Assembly (NCBI GenBank): GCA_037783415.1
Contig: JAZGTN010000098.1
Coordinates: forward strand, 124,001-188,000
From: Leptasterias polaris
Taxonomy: Eukaryota; Echinodermata; Asteroidea; Forcipulatida; Asteriidae
Reading direction: 5' to 3'
DNA length: 64,000 nt
Part shown: positions 43,665-54,618 of the stretch, piece after piece
Layout: every line of letters begins with the position of its first letter
Numbering within the stretch: the stretch's first letter is position 1
Notes under the pieces: model-generated
What the model was told of the DNA's origin: nothing
Seen by the model: only the letters and a program-made list of their open reading frames with translations
The model's database searches: none
Position numbers and translations under genes: made by a program

Positions 43665-43920
43665 CGCTACCCGCCCGAGCTCCCTGTGTGTGTCTGTGTG
43701 TACAGTGCACTGTGCAGTATCAGTGTGCGCATCTCTGTTTGAGCTATTACATGTGTATAGGTACTGACGGCCTCCGCATGCGGACAGAATACGAGTGCGG
43801 ATGACCCGCGCACAGTAGTACTAGTAGTAGTACGGGCGTTGTGCGATGTGATCATGGATGTGATACACACATTACGCACAGTGCTAGTGTACAGTACATG
43901 TATAGGCTACGGGTGGGTTG
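43665..43920. promoter_or_regulatory. CpG-rich patch inside intron 3
   Basis: About 250 bp rich in CpG and GC (GCGCTGCGCTACCCGCCCGAG, GCATGCGGACAG, GAGTGCGGATGACCCGCGC, GTAGTACGGGCGTTGTGCG) within otherwise AT-rich, CpG-poor DNA. It also has GTGTGTGTCTGTGTG and TAGTAGTAGTAC runs. It may be an internal promoter or a younger insertion. No initiator or TATA context is convincing, and the call is tentative. Confidence 0.3.
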
Positions 43921-44064
43921 TTTACGGCATCTTTTTCCGAGTGAAAACTGTGACTGCCTTGAGCAAGGCTAATTTTAAGCGGGAGGTTGTCCCCAAGCAA
44001 TTCATTGTCCCAGACATTAATCAAATCTATCTCGCAAATGGTATACAAATGAACTGCATTGAAG

Positions 44065-44300
44065 ATATTATTTGGTTTTTACCCAAACACAGATGTGTGT
44101 AAAGCACAGTATGCTCACTACTTTCCCCGAGTCCGTTGAAAAAAAACCACCCAGGCATAGATACTCGGGTGGGATTCGAACCCATGACCTTTTCCATTCT
44201 AGAGCAGATGTCTTACAACTAGACTACTGAGATTGCCTGGTAGCTAGAGGAAGTCCGAATCCTATATTCTAGCTGCGGGTACCACAACAAAAAAATACAC
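44065..44300 (-). mobile_element. tRNA-derived SINE, family C
   Basis: The minus strand reads GTACCCGCAGC, AATCTCAGTAGTCTAGTTGTAAGAC (A box), CTCTAGAATGGAAAAGG, GTCATGGGTTCGAATCCCACCCG (B box) and a body with an A/T run and ACACACATCTGTGTTTGGG. It is collinear with 12845-13085. Confidence 0.85.
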
Positions 44301-44517
44301 ATGTAGATTTATCCCAGATGCAAACTTATCACGCATAGCCATTGAAGATGTTGACAAACAGAAGTTTTTATTGGATTCTTAGTATCTTTGAATCAAGATA
44401 AGGCAGACTTTGCTTATGGGCTTGTCTCTAGTATATATTTTAGTAAATACAAGAAGAAAAAGAGAATTTAAGTGCTGTATCTCTTTATATTCCTTACTAT
44501 GAACAAAATATTAATAA

Positions 44518-44645
44518 CAGCTTCTAACTGGCACGCCAATTGAGGATATTAACAAAATAGGGAGACCGCCAACATAGGGTTGGTAGAGCGCTGGCACGTT
44601 AATCCAGCACGTCAATTTGTCTTTGTTCAACTCAAAATTATGAAA
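44518..44645 (+). mobile_element. tRNA-derived SINE, family B, internally deleted
   Basis: Reads TTCTAACTGGCACGCC, TTAACAAAATAGGGAGACCGCC, GGTTGGTAGAGCGCTGGC and GTTAATCCAGC, then jumps to the tail GTCAATTTGTCTTTGTTCAAC. The B box is deleted, so this copy should not be transcribed by RNA polymerase III. Confidence 0.8.
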
Positions 44646-45200
44646 ACAATAATGACATGCGGCTTTTAATTTGAGCAAATTTTTCTTCTATGATTTTGTG
44701 ATTCTTCTTTCTCCTCTTAAGTCGGCATTTGAAAGCTTTGGTATGTTTTCCTAACTATGATTAAAAAGAGTGATCATAACATCTTTTCCATGTGTTGATT
44801 TCAATTACGCTAAAAGGCTTGGTAGTACATATACTGATATTTGTTATCTCTGAGAGCAATTTTCAGGTTTCTTCAGAAAGTTCAAAGTTATTTTTGTCTC
44901 ATTAAAGTATGCATTCATAACACAACCAAATATCTGTTTTCAGTTCCATTCAATTTATGTTCCTGACTGCTATGTACATGTATCACTTATCCATTAGTGT
45001 TGATTGTGGTTCTGACCATTAACAATTAACATGGTTGAGTAGATATAATTAGGTTCCCATATGATCCAGTTATATGGGGGAAGTTATACCTCTCTCTAGT
45101 AGGAAGATAATGTTTGTAGCTTTAGTAATGATGGCAAAACGAGTACTAATGGTATCAAAACTATCTTCATTGGTAATGTGAGCAAAACAAGTTGGTGTCT

Positions 45201-45907
45201 ATAGACTGTGCAAGTCTCACGCGCATTCGAACTTCCGGGACCATAGTGGTCCCAACCATATGGAGTTTTACGTGGGCGAGATTTTGTGTCGTCAATTATT
45301 TTAGTTTAACGTAGTTTATGACCTAGAAAATTATACATGTTGTTGGGAATGTAATACTAAGTGATAACAAAATATGAAAGTAAAACCAATTCAACAATAT
45401 AACGAAGAAAACCCGAGAATTAAACTTGACCTCAGCTTCCGGTTATTGCAAAAAATTAAGAATTTTGTGCGCACCTCCGATCATAAAACTTATGTAAAAG
45501 CTTGTTTTGGATGCGCGATTATAATCGCCAGATGCTGTAATTGCAAAGCGAACCCTTTTCATTGCAGTCTATGGTGTTGAGGCGTCGGCATTCTTCTTTA
45601 AACTGCGATACGGGTCAATTTAAAACCCGTTTGACCTTCACGAATCTGCGAAGGGGTTTCTAAAAAGTTAACATCAAAAAAGCATCCTTGTCCCAGAGTT
45701 TTAATTTGTTTTTAATAATAATTAACACACTTTGGCATATTTTTTTAAAAAGCTAAAACTAATTTCATAAAATTGTATGATTTATTTTTGTTGTTCAGAT
45801 TTTGTCATGAGATATAATTTAAAACAAAGATTTGATTTCAGAAATAAAAATGTTCTTCGTTTGACGTGTTTTCTCGTTCGGATACGCGCGAGACTTGCAC
45901 AGTCTAT
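45201..45907. mobile_element. TIR element of about 0.7 kb (ATAGACTGTGCAAGTCTC ends)
   Basis: Terminal arms ATAGACTGTGCAAGTCTCACGCG at 45201-45223 and CGCGCGAGACTTGCACAGTCTAT at 45885-45907 are complementary over 23 bases with one mismatch. The inside is unique here and has no transposase. Part of a composite insertion (see findings). Confidence 0.8.
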
Positions 45908-45947
45908 ATCTAGATGTTTGAAGCTGTGCATGGTATGGAAAAAAGTT

Positions 45948-46396
45948 ACCCGCTCTATCGAAATGAGGAATGTCTCGGAAATCACGTTAACATGTAATTC
46001 GCCATACAAAAGTTGTTGACAATTGAAAATCATGAAAAAACACCAACAAACTGATTTTGCGATTTCCGTTGTATTGGGTTAAACAAAACTTGATCTTTCT
46101 TGTCGTGGTCTTACCTTTAATTGAAACGATGAATAAATCCACAAAAAGTATGATTTCTTGAGCATGTTTGTACGCATAGCTATAATAGCTAACTGTTGTT
46201 AAAATTGATTATCTAAATACACACGTCGTAAAAAAAATGGAAGTGGCCTTGTCTTGTAAACTTTCTTCATTGCCCGATAACTTCGGACTGGAATAAGCTA
46301 CGGAAATAATAATTGCATTGCTGGAAAGACGGTGAGTTAACATGGTATGCATAATTTCAAAATTTCTGAGACATTCCTCAATTCGATAGAGTGGGT
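45948..46396. mobile_element. TIR element of about 450 bp (ACCC[G/A]CTCTATCGAA ends)
   Basis: Left arm 45948-45982 (starts ACCCGCTCTATCGAAATG) and right arm 46362-46396 are complementary over 35 bases with three mismatches. It follows the previous TIR element after 40 bp. No coding potential is apparent inside. Confidence 0.8.
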
Positions 46397-46416
46397 CACA
46401 AATATGAAGTAGCTAT

Positions 46417-46628
46417 AACTAATAGACTTGCCAGTGCAACCCTGTGTAAGATCTCTTTTGGGAGTGTTGACTCTGAAAAGAGCTGGTCTGGTCTCACTGT
46501 TTCCAAGAGTATGCTATGCTGTCTTGAGGAGAAACTGAAAAAGAGTAGAGTATACTGTTCAAAATGCTGAGACCACACCGGCTTTTTTCAGAGCCAACAC
46601 TGGGTGTACCGGCAGCATTTCTAGTTAT
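46417..46628. repeat. Foldback repeat with arms of about 70 bp
   Basis: AGTGTTGACTCTGAAAAGAGC and TGGTCTCAC on the left pair with GAGACCAC and GGCTTTTTTCAGAGCC and CAACACT on the right. The outermost TAACTA/TAGTTA also pair. The left arm carries an insertion of about 20 bases. The 60-residue minus frame is spurious. Confidence 0.65.
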
Positions 46629-47034
46629 CTATTTCTTCATTGGTAATACTGGCAAAACAAGTACTATTGGCATCTTCATTGGTAATGTCTAAAGTTTGAA
46701 AGGTAGTTCAATCTGCTCTACCAGCCAGGCTCCTCGTGGATGATATCCATGCCTACATCCTTACGAACTGTGAGGGGGTTACCCTGTTTCAGCCCCAGGA
46801 GAAGGTGGCCTGAAAAGTCTCAATAGCCTGAAAAGTCTTTTAAAGCATATAACACATAAACACAGGTCAGCCCTTCCACTCAATAATTGTTTTCTACTTT
46901 TTCCCCCAAAGGCCAAATAGTTTATGGCCGACTCCATTTTCTTTGGGATGAAACACCACCATCTCTTATTGCTGTAACCAAAAGTTCCCTGTCATGATTA
47001 TAGCTAAGTAGAATCAGACTCTGTTAAGGAATAT

Positions 47035-47375
47035 GTACAACATTGGTAATAGTCAAAGACCAGTATCCACACTTGATTTGATCCAACATATACATGAAAT
47101 AACAAACCTGTGAACATTTAAGCTAAATCGGTCTTTAGAGTCATGAGAAAACAGTGAGAAATCCCATTATATATTTTCACTGTCGTCAAACATCGGATTT
47201 CATCACGCTTCATAAGACTAATTGTTTTACTCATTTCCTAAAAAATATAGCATTTCAAGCAAAACTGTTTCAAGGGAAGTTTTCCACCATGACCATCTTT
47301 ATACCATGTAAGTTATGTGCAAATCTGTGAATATTTACATTTTCAATCTCACCAATGTTGTACACACCCTTTTAA
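47035..47375 (+). repeat. Dispersed repeat, family E (GGTAATTGTCAAAGACC subtype)
   Basis: Starts ACAACATTGGTAATAGTCAAAGACC and ends ACCAATGTTGTACACACCC, so the ends themselves pair. It is very close to 2705-3035. Confidence 0.8.
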
Positions 47376-48184
47376 TGATGTAAATTTAGAAACAAAACTC
47401 ACCAGCTTTATATCGGCTACAACTTAAAAACCCATAAGTTTGCATTTGGTTGTTTCATACTCATCTAATAATAAAGATGAATGTGCACATTCGCTTTAAA
47501 GTGGTACTTTTGATGACCTCATGTAAAATGTTTTAAGGAAAATGCTGTAATTGTTCAATTGGGTAAAATACCCAGACATTAAATCTGATAAAAATACGCC
47601 ACTGTGGGCATTACCAGTCAAACAAGTATAAAGCAGGGATAACTTAGAATTGGCTACAATTCAATTAACTCCAGAGACACAAAGTTTTGATTAGATTAAG
47701 AGATGAATATCCATGTATTATTAAATAAGGTTGTACCACAAACTTAATTACACGTTTTTTTGTGTAGGTATTCTTTTCGTTAAGGATATATAACAGTTTG
47801 TTAAATGGCCCTTTCTGCTGGTTTTATCTGGCGCTGCATGGCCGGGAAATAAATCCTAAGTTCAATTATTGCACTTGGTAGTCTGCTGCCATATTTGAGT
47901 CAATTGTCAAGAAATAATGTATCAATTTGCTCAATTAAAGGGACATTTTTTATTTGGGAAAAATGCAATTTTACGTAAAGTTTTAAATGAACTGTAAATT
48001 ACAATGAAGGAATATTGGTGTATATATTTTAATGAATAGAGCCTACTGTGCTTTCAGGATATGCTGAACTATCTATATTGCTTAAAATTAACATTTGAAG
48101 TTGAGCTAAATCAGGGCCAAAGTGCCCTTGGAGAGTTAGTCAATTGAGTCGTTTGTCATTGGATATGATGGAATTATACTTAAA

Positions 48185-48550
48185 GGCCCTGTACACTATT
48201 GGTAAGATCGCAAAACACAAATGTTCACAGATTCACACATAACTTACATGATTTAAAGTAAGTAATGGTAGAAAGGGTTCCTTAAAATATTTCTGCCTAA
48301 AATGCTATCGTTTCTGAGAAATGAGTAAAACAATAGTTGTTATCGCGCACGATAATAAACTCGATGTTTGAAAAACAGAAAACACATAAGGTCTCTTTTC
48401 ACTATTTTCTCGTGACCTCGATGACCAATTGAGCTCAAATTTTCACAGGTTTGTTATTTCATGTATGTGGTTGATTACACAAAACATGAACACTGTCTGT
48501 GATTATTTTGTCAGCTCTGCCAATCCTGTATAATACCTTTAAGGTACCAT
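48185..48550 (-). repeat. Dispersed repeat, family E, chimeric inverted copy
   Basis: The 48185-48440 part matches the reverse complement of the GGTAATTGTCAAAGACC subtype's end (GTTCACAGATT, CATAACTTACATG). The 48440-48550 part matches the reverse complement of the other subtype's start (ATGAACACTGTCTGTG, TTTTGTCAGCTCTGCC, CTGTATAATACC). Confidence 0.7.
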
Positions 48551-49398
48551 AGTTACTTAGAAACTGGTTTTTTCTTTCAGGCCCTTTGGAATTGATTATT
48601 TTTCAAAATCCTCCCACAGTGTTAAAGCTTCATTCTTAATTTTGCCTAAGGTTTGCTTGTAAACAAAAGAGTCACCCAAACCAAACCGTAATATTTTCTT
48701 TCGCAGTGTTGTTAATTTTATTCTCTTATTTCCGATTCAAAATAGGAAGTAGTGCTCAGAGCATTCTGTGTATCTGGAGTGTGATCGATTTGCACTCAAT
48801 CTGCTCGCGGTACATGAATATGAGAGCCTGAAGTCCCGGCCCAGATTACAGACAGAAATTGGGGGAAGCAATCATTGGTCTCCATTATACCTGCGGGTTG
48901 GGGCTTCTTGCACTAGTCTTAATTATCATCACTAGTGGCTTGCAGTTAGTAAATAGTCACAAACTGTGCTGCACAAATGAAATCATCACAATCTGTATTG
49001 ATTCTTTAGTGTTTATTGTTTTGTTCATTTGCACAATGTTACCTGGTTTTGGCATACAGTAAAAATGACTTTTTTATTTGTGCTGGTTTTGATTTTAAAA
49101 AATTCCATTATTATGTGGGTTTTTTCTTCTTATTTCTCAATACTTGTTAAACAAAATTTACTGCCTCTTGGTTTATGATTTCATGAAATATGAATTATTG
49201 TAAATTTCAGTTTTCCCAGTCAAAAGAATAATATTTACTCCCTTCTTCAAGTGCCAACTCAAAACTAATTTCCCGGTTTATGATCTGTTTGTTTTTAATA
49301 GTCCAGGAGAACAGAACATGAACCGTGACATGGAGTACAACTAACATTTTTTTGCTGAAATGAGTCCACCATCAGGGTGTCCCTTTTAAGAAATTGAG

Positions 49399-49430
49399 GC
49401 ATGCCCAGCTGGCAGGGTTGAGCATTTTTT
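49399..49430. repeat. Left arm of a perfect 32-bp inverted repeat
   Basis: The sequence beginning GCATGCCCAGCTGGCAGGG and ending GAGCATTTTTT is the exact reverse complement of 51965-51996. Weaker similarity continues outward for about 35 bases (TCAGGGTGTC against TCAGGTTGTC). The two arms bracket LINE 2. Confidence 0.9.
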
Positions 49431-49744
49431 GTTATTGCAAAATTTCACATTTCCATTAGTTTGTATGGTAAAGCTCATCAGAATGTCATTTATTTGATAA
49501 CGACAGAACCCTTTTATCACAATTCTTTCTCAATATGTTTTAGGTCAGTGTACTAACCAAATATTGTATGTAGAGATTTCAGACATGTTGTAAACAATAT
49601 TAGTGAACTACTTTAGCTCACCTTGGTGAAACTATGTAATCAACAGCTTACGTTTTGCTGATCTAACCATTGACCTGGTGCCACCTGCACATTTTGCAAC
49701 ATTTCCATACATTTATAACATGTGTACGATATACAAAGAGTTCA

Positions 49745-51517
49745 ATATGGGCTTCACTAAACTGTTCACCATGAACGACCTGCTTCTTGCCATCAAAGCA
49801 ATGAAAAACAACAAAGCTGCTGGACTTGATGACTTCCTCTGCGAGCAGATCAAACACCTCGGACCAGGTGCCCTCAAGTGGCTTCTCAACATGATCAACA
49901 AATGCCTGAGCACTAACAATATCCCAAAGCTATGGAGGAAAGCCAAAGTTGTTGCCCTGCTGAAGCCTGGCAAAGACCCAGCCAGTCCAAAGAGCTACAG
50001 ACCTATATCCCTACTGTGCCATACATATAAGCTATTCGAGCGGCTTATCCTCAACCGCATCGCCCCTTTTGTGGATGAACATCTTATTCAGGAACAAGCA
50101 GGGTTTAGGCCAGGAAAGTCATGCAAAGACCAACTCCTAAACCTTACCCAGTTCATTGAGGATGGCTATGAGGGTAAGCTAATCACCGGAGCCGCTTTCG
50201 TTGACCACTCTGTTGCCTACGACACCGTGAACCACAGAATCCTCACCAAGAAGATCTTTGAGCTGACAAAGGATGTAAGACTGACTGGACTCATCCAGAC
50301 ATTGCTGTCCAACCGGCAATTTTTTGTGGTCCTCAACGGCAATCGCAGCAGATGGCACAGACAGAAAAATGGCCTCCCATACACAAGGAAGTGTGCTTAC
50401 ACCACTTCTCTTTAACATGTACACGAACGACCAACCGATCCATCCAAACACCAGGAGCTTCCTCTACGCTGATGATCTCTGCATAGCTACCCAGAACCAG
50501 TCTTTCGTGAAGTTGGAAGAGTCCCTCAGCGATGCCCTGGCCGGACTCATCCCATACTACTCGACCAACCATCTTAGAGCTAACCCTGAAAAAACTCAGA
50601 TAAGTGCATTCCACCTCAAGAACAGGGATGCTAACCATCAACTAAGAATCAGATGGTATGGAAAAAGGCTGAAGCACACTCACAACCCAGTCTACCTATA
50701 GGCGTCACACTGGATCGCTCTCTTACCTACAAGAGCCACATTGCCAACACAAAGGCAAAAGTTGGAGCCCGCAATAGCATTCTCAAGAAGCTAGCCAACT
50801 CCAACTGGGGGACTGATGCCAGAACAATCAGGACAACAGCCCTTGCGCTTTGCTTCTCTGCTGCGGAGTATGCATGATCACCAGTATGGAGTAGATCGGC
50901 CCATGCGCCCAAGATTGCAGCTCTTAATTCATCCTGCAGAGCAGTCACTGGTTGCCTTAGGCCAACTAAAGTTGAAGACCTCTAGCCTGCTTTGCGGTAT
51001 TACCCCACCACACATCAGAAGGTTGGTCTTGTCACAGAAAGAAAAGGACAAACAAGAAAAGAATCCACTCCACCCACTCTTCCAACAACAGCCAGTGGGC
51101 AAGCGGCTCAAATCCAGACACAGCTTTCTGACCACTGTAGAGCCACTTAATACCAGCCCTCACAACCAAAGGATGACCTTGTGGTCCAACCACCTCCAGA
51201 CCACTCCACATAAACTCTCTCTCAGCCCAAAGGAATCCCTCGCATCCTGCTCCAATGAGACTTGGCCTTTTTGGCCAAGCCTCAACCGCCTAAGAACTGG
51301 CTACGGTCGTTGCAGAGTCCAAATGCAGAGGTGGGGGTTCGGAGACGAACAAACAGCATGTGAATGCGGCCAGGAACAGACAATGGAACACCTGCTAGTC
51401 TGCCCACTCCTTCCAGAGCCATGCACCCAAGATGACCTGGAAGCCATGAACTGCCATGCCAGAGCCTGTGTGGTACAAATGTTGTTACCCTACCCTCATC
51501 ATACACGCCATAGATGA
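49745..51517 (+). pseudogene. LINE 2: jockey-like non-LTR reverse transcriptase, 5'-truncated, frameshifted
   Basis: Sense insertion in intron 3. Blocks in order: FTMNDLLLAIKAMKNNKAAG, KSYRPISLLCHTYKLFERL, EQAGFRPGKSC, motif A GAAFVDHSVAYDTVNHRIL, then in another frame motif B QGSVLTPLLFNMYTND and an intact motif C SFLYADDLCIA, then HLRANPEKTQ (motif D), VTLDRSLTYKSHI, TALALCFSAAEYA, PPHIRRLVLSQKEK and a final cysteine/histidine cluster CECGQEQTMEHLLVC before the stop at 51517. Small insertions shift frame near 50380 (4 bases), 50700 (2 bases) and 50990 (1 base), and a TGA lies at 50875-50877. The endonuclease is missing. The family differs from LINE 1: AYDT in motif A and no terminal CCHH finger. 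Confidence 0.88.
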
Positions 51518-51964
51518 TAAGCGGACATCACTTTCAACATAACAAACCATTATAATGCCAATATGTAGACACATTAGGAAGGCATATGACCCCTCATTGT
51601 AGCTGTCAGAACACTCTTTAACGTGGAAACAAGCAGAATTGGTAAACTTACCTGTGATTGTATTTGCAACAGTAGAACGTTTGTGTTACACGAACTTTGT
51701 TGTCATAAATGTCCACATGCTAGCATGACAGTTGCACCCATTTGACCTCTTTATGACCTTGCATGAAGGTCAAAGGTCAAAGGTCATTATGTTTAGTATA
51801 ATTAAAAAGAGACTGGCCCAGATATCAAATGAGGGGTAATTTGTTTATGTGTTAGAAAAACTGCAAAAGTCCTGTACAGAAAGGTTACCCCTACTCCCTT
51901 AGTGATTGTATAACTTTTGTTATAGTTTGTGTTACAAATGTAATATATTTTGTTGGGTTTTAGA

Positions 51965-51996
51965 AAAAAATGCTCAACCCTGCCAGCTGGGCATGC
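51965..51996. repeat. Right arm of the perfect 32-bp inverted repeat
   Basis: Begins AAAAAATGCTCAACCC and ends CAGCTGGGCATGC, exactly complementary to 49399-49430 about 2.5 kb away. It lies about 450 bp after the LINE 2 stop codon. Confidence 0.9.
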
Positions 51997-52524
51997 ATCA
52001 GAATTGGTAACCAGACAACCTGAAGAACTTATTTCTGCAAACAAATCTTAGTTGTACTCAATGTCAGTACTCTTCACCTAAATTTGGGGGTTTGGCTCCT
52101 GGACTAAATGTATTTTCTGTATTTTTATAGTGTTGTTGTTTAATTCTGTTGTTGATTGTGAGGGGCTGTGTTCTTTATAGAGTGCCATATAAATGCTCCG
52201 TATTTTTATTATTTGTTATTATTAATAGACCAAACACAGACTGATGCTACCCTAAAAGAAATCCCATTTTAGTCAATATTTTATGTACATGTAAAACTTT
52301 TTTTTTTTTCTTCTATAAAATAAAGAACAGTTAACAAAATATATGTTGACTGTAAATTTAATATATGTTAACTGTAAATTTATTTTCCCTTGTGAAAATA
52401 TTGAGTCTACGTGAACAGGTTTATGAACAAATTTACATCAGACAGACCTTAACATTACCAAAACAGTCAAGCAGAATATACATATTATATCATTAATCCT
52501 TAACACTATGTTCAATTATTTTTA

Positions 52525-52870
52525 TTTATTTCTGGCAATGAAGCCAAGGATGCCTCATAAGTGAACTTCATCACTGTATGTAGCTCGCAAGCCTGAGGAA
52601 ACCTGTAAAGAAGGGTGCTTGCTATGTGAACTAGAAACACCGGGGTTAACCCATACTCTTCCATGATAAGTGTTCCCGGTTCTTTTAAGTGCACTTCCAA
52701 TCCTAGGACACCAGACCTACCATTGTCCCATCTGAAGGACAAAGCAATCATGGTAAAGTATTTTCCTCAAGGACACAAGTGCCAAGACCGGGACTTGAAC
52801 CCACACTCTGCTGACCAGAAACACCAGAGCTTGAGTCCCGTGCTCTTAAACGCTTGGCAATGACACCCCA
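52525..52870 (-). mobile_element. tRNA-derived SINE, family A
   Basis: The minus strand starts with TTGCCAAGCGTTTAAGAGC, CTCAAGCTCTGGTGTTTC and GTGGGTTCAAGTCCCGG (B box), then CTTGGCACTTGTGTCCTTGAGG. It is collinear with 3816-4150 throughout, including the CAAGCCTGAGGAAACCTGTAAA part of the body. Confidence 0.85.
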
Positions 52871-53397
52871 CAAAGCGAGACTTTAACATTTGAGGATTTG
52901 TGTGCATTTTAACATTACGACTTGTCAGTTATTGCATCACTCATGTACAAGAAAAAACCAGTAGCGACTTGGCACATCTTTTACATTGTTTATGGGAAAC
53001 ATGAGAAAGCAGCAAAAGACTGTCATGATATTTTCATTAAGAACGGAAAACCTGCCCATGTTTATTGAGGTGACACAGGCACAAACCGCATCTCCGGCCA
53101 CAGCATTTACAAATGGAGGCCACAGAAATTTGAGTCTCCAAAACTCGCCTTTAGGTAAGTTTTGGAGGAGGAGAATCTCATTTTTTGACATACCTTTATT
53201 GATTTCTTTTCATCAGGGGCATTTCCGATGAAATAATTTTGCAGGAAACTTACCCCCATTACCACTTTTATAACAAGTAAGCTTTCGGATAGAAATTACA
53301 CATTCTTTTTCAGGTTCAGTACCATTCGCAGTACCCTACCTTTAAATCCCAAAATAGCAACAAAAGTTGAATGTAATATATGTTTGTAAAGAGTATG

Positions 53398-53697
53398 CAG
53401 AAGTGAATAAAAAACATTTCAATAGTCAAATATAATCAAAGACCTGTTCTTGTAACTTAGGGCTCGTGGAGCTTGGTCATATTTTGTGGCATCTTTGCTG
53501 CAAAGTCTGAACTACAAAAATAATACTTGTTTAACTGAATGCCATACAGAAGTAGATAAAAACAGTTTTGAATAGTTTAATATAATCAAAGACCTTTTCT
53601 TTTAATCTTTAGGGGCTCATGCAGCTTGGTCATACTCTGCAACATTTTTGCTGCAAAGTCTGGACTACCAATGGTACTTTGTTACTGAATGCTTCGT
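53398..53697. repeat. Diverged tandem duplication, unit of about 149 bp
   Basis: Two head-to-tail copies start CAGAAGTGAATAAAAA (53398) and CAGAAGTAGATAAAAA (53547). They share AATATAATCAAAGACC, GGGCTC[G/A]TG[G/C]AGCTTGGTCATA and TTTGCTGCAAAGTCTG[A/G]ACTAC. Divergence of roughly 15-20 percent shows an old duplication. Confidence 0.85.
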
Positions 53698-54406
53698 TGT
53701 ACTATATCGAATACATTGACGTTCATCATATCTTGGGTTCCAATGTCATATTAAAGCTAAACTTAGGGAGTGACTTATACATAGCTATCTGTAGTTCCCT
53801 GTGGCGTAGATTGATTTACTGATCTCCCGACACACCATGTCCTCTCAGGACAAAATACAGGATTATAAATGGATTACAGGGCAAGACAAGGTACTCATGT
53901 CAACCAATGTGTGGAGCTACTGCGATTGTATCCAAGCCAGGCTAGATCATGATCAGTGAATTGGGAAGGAGTTGAGAGGAATGATTACAGTAATCATGTT
54001 GTTGTTTTTCTGTTGGAGGTAACGGCTTTGATTGTGTCCCTGTCGCCAGGAACCCCACTGAGTGCCAAAGGGCAAGGGAGTGTAGCTTGAATGGAATACA
54101 GAAAAATATAGTGTTTCTGCGTCCCATATTAAACGAGGCCGAATGCCGAGTCGGATATAGGACGCAGACCCGCTATATTCTTACAAATTCCATGAGTCCA
54201 CGTGTGATAATGACTTTATCTTCAAGCAAACTTGAAGTTTTGCTTTGCGATAGAGGCAGGAGTGGGTTTAAAAATGGATTTATGTCTTACAGGTTAAAGG
54301 CTTGCTATTACCAAAATAGTCTAAATTTCATTGTTGTATTCCTTCAGAAGGGTTAAGGGGTTAAAAGACCTGTTCATGACTATTGTTAAAAGATGAATGA
54401 TTAATT

Positions 54407-54618
54407 AATAGACCCCTTGCATAGGCCACCATCGCAGAGGTCAAACAATGGAAACTCAAAAGGGCGTAAGCGCCATGCACAACATTCAGCCAATGATAGG
54501 ACTTCCTTTGGTAAGCGCGTAAGTGCCATGCACAACATTCAGCCAATGATAGGCCTTCCTTTGGTTTCAGTGAGGGCGTTGTGTGAGCTTGGGACATAAT
54601 ATACGAGGGGTCTTTTAA
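54407..54618. mobile_element. MITE-like element related to 302-476, with internal tandem repeat
   Basis: Ends AATAGACCCCTTGCAT and ACGAGGGGTCTTTTA form a terminal inverted repeat. AACAATGGAAAC and GCCAATGA are shared with 302-476. Inside, 54464-54516 and 54517-54569 are a 53-bp tandem duplication (unit starting GCGTAAG[C/T]GCCATGC) with two or three differences. The 181-residue minus frame over this area is spurious. Confidence 0.75.

Noticed and set aside
43582..44102. Small open frames over the CpG-rich patch as a first exon
   Set aside because: They run into a SINE and show no signal peptide or family similarity; only the composition is noteworthy.
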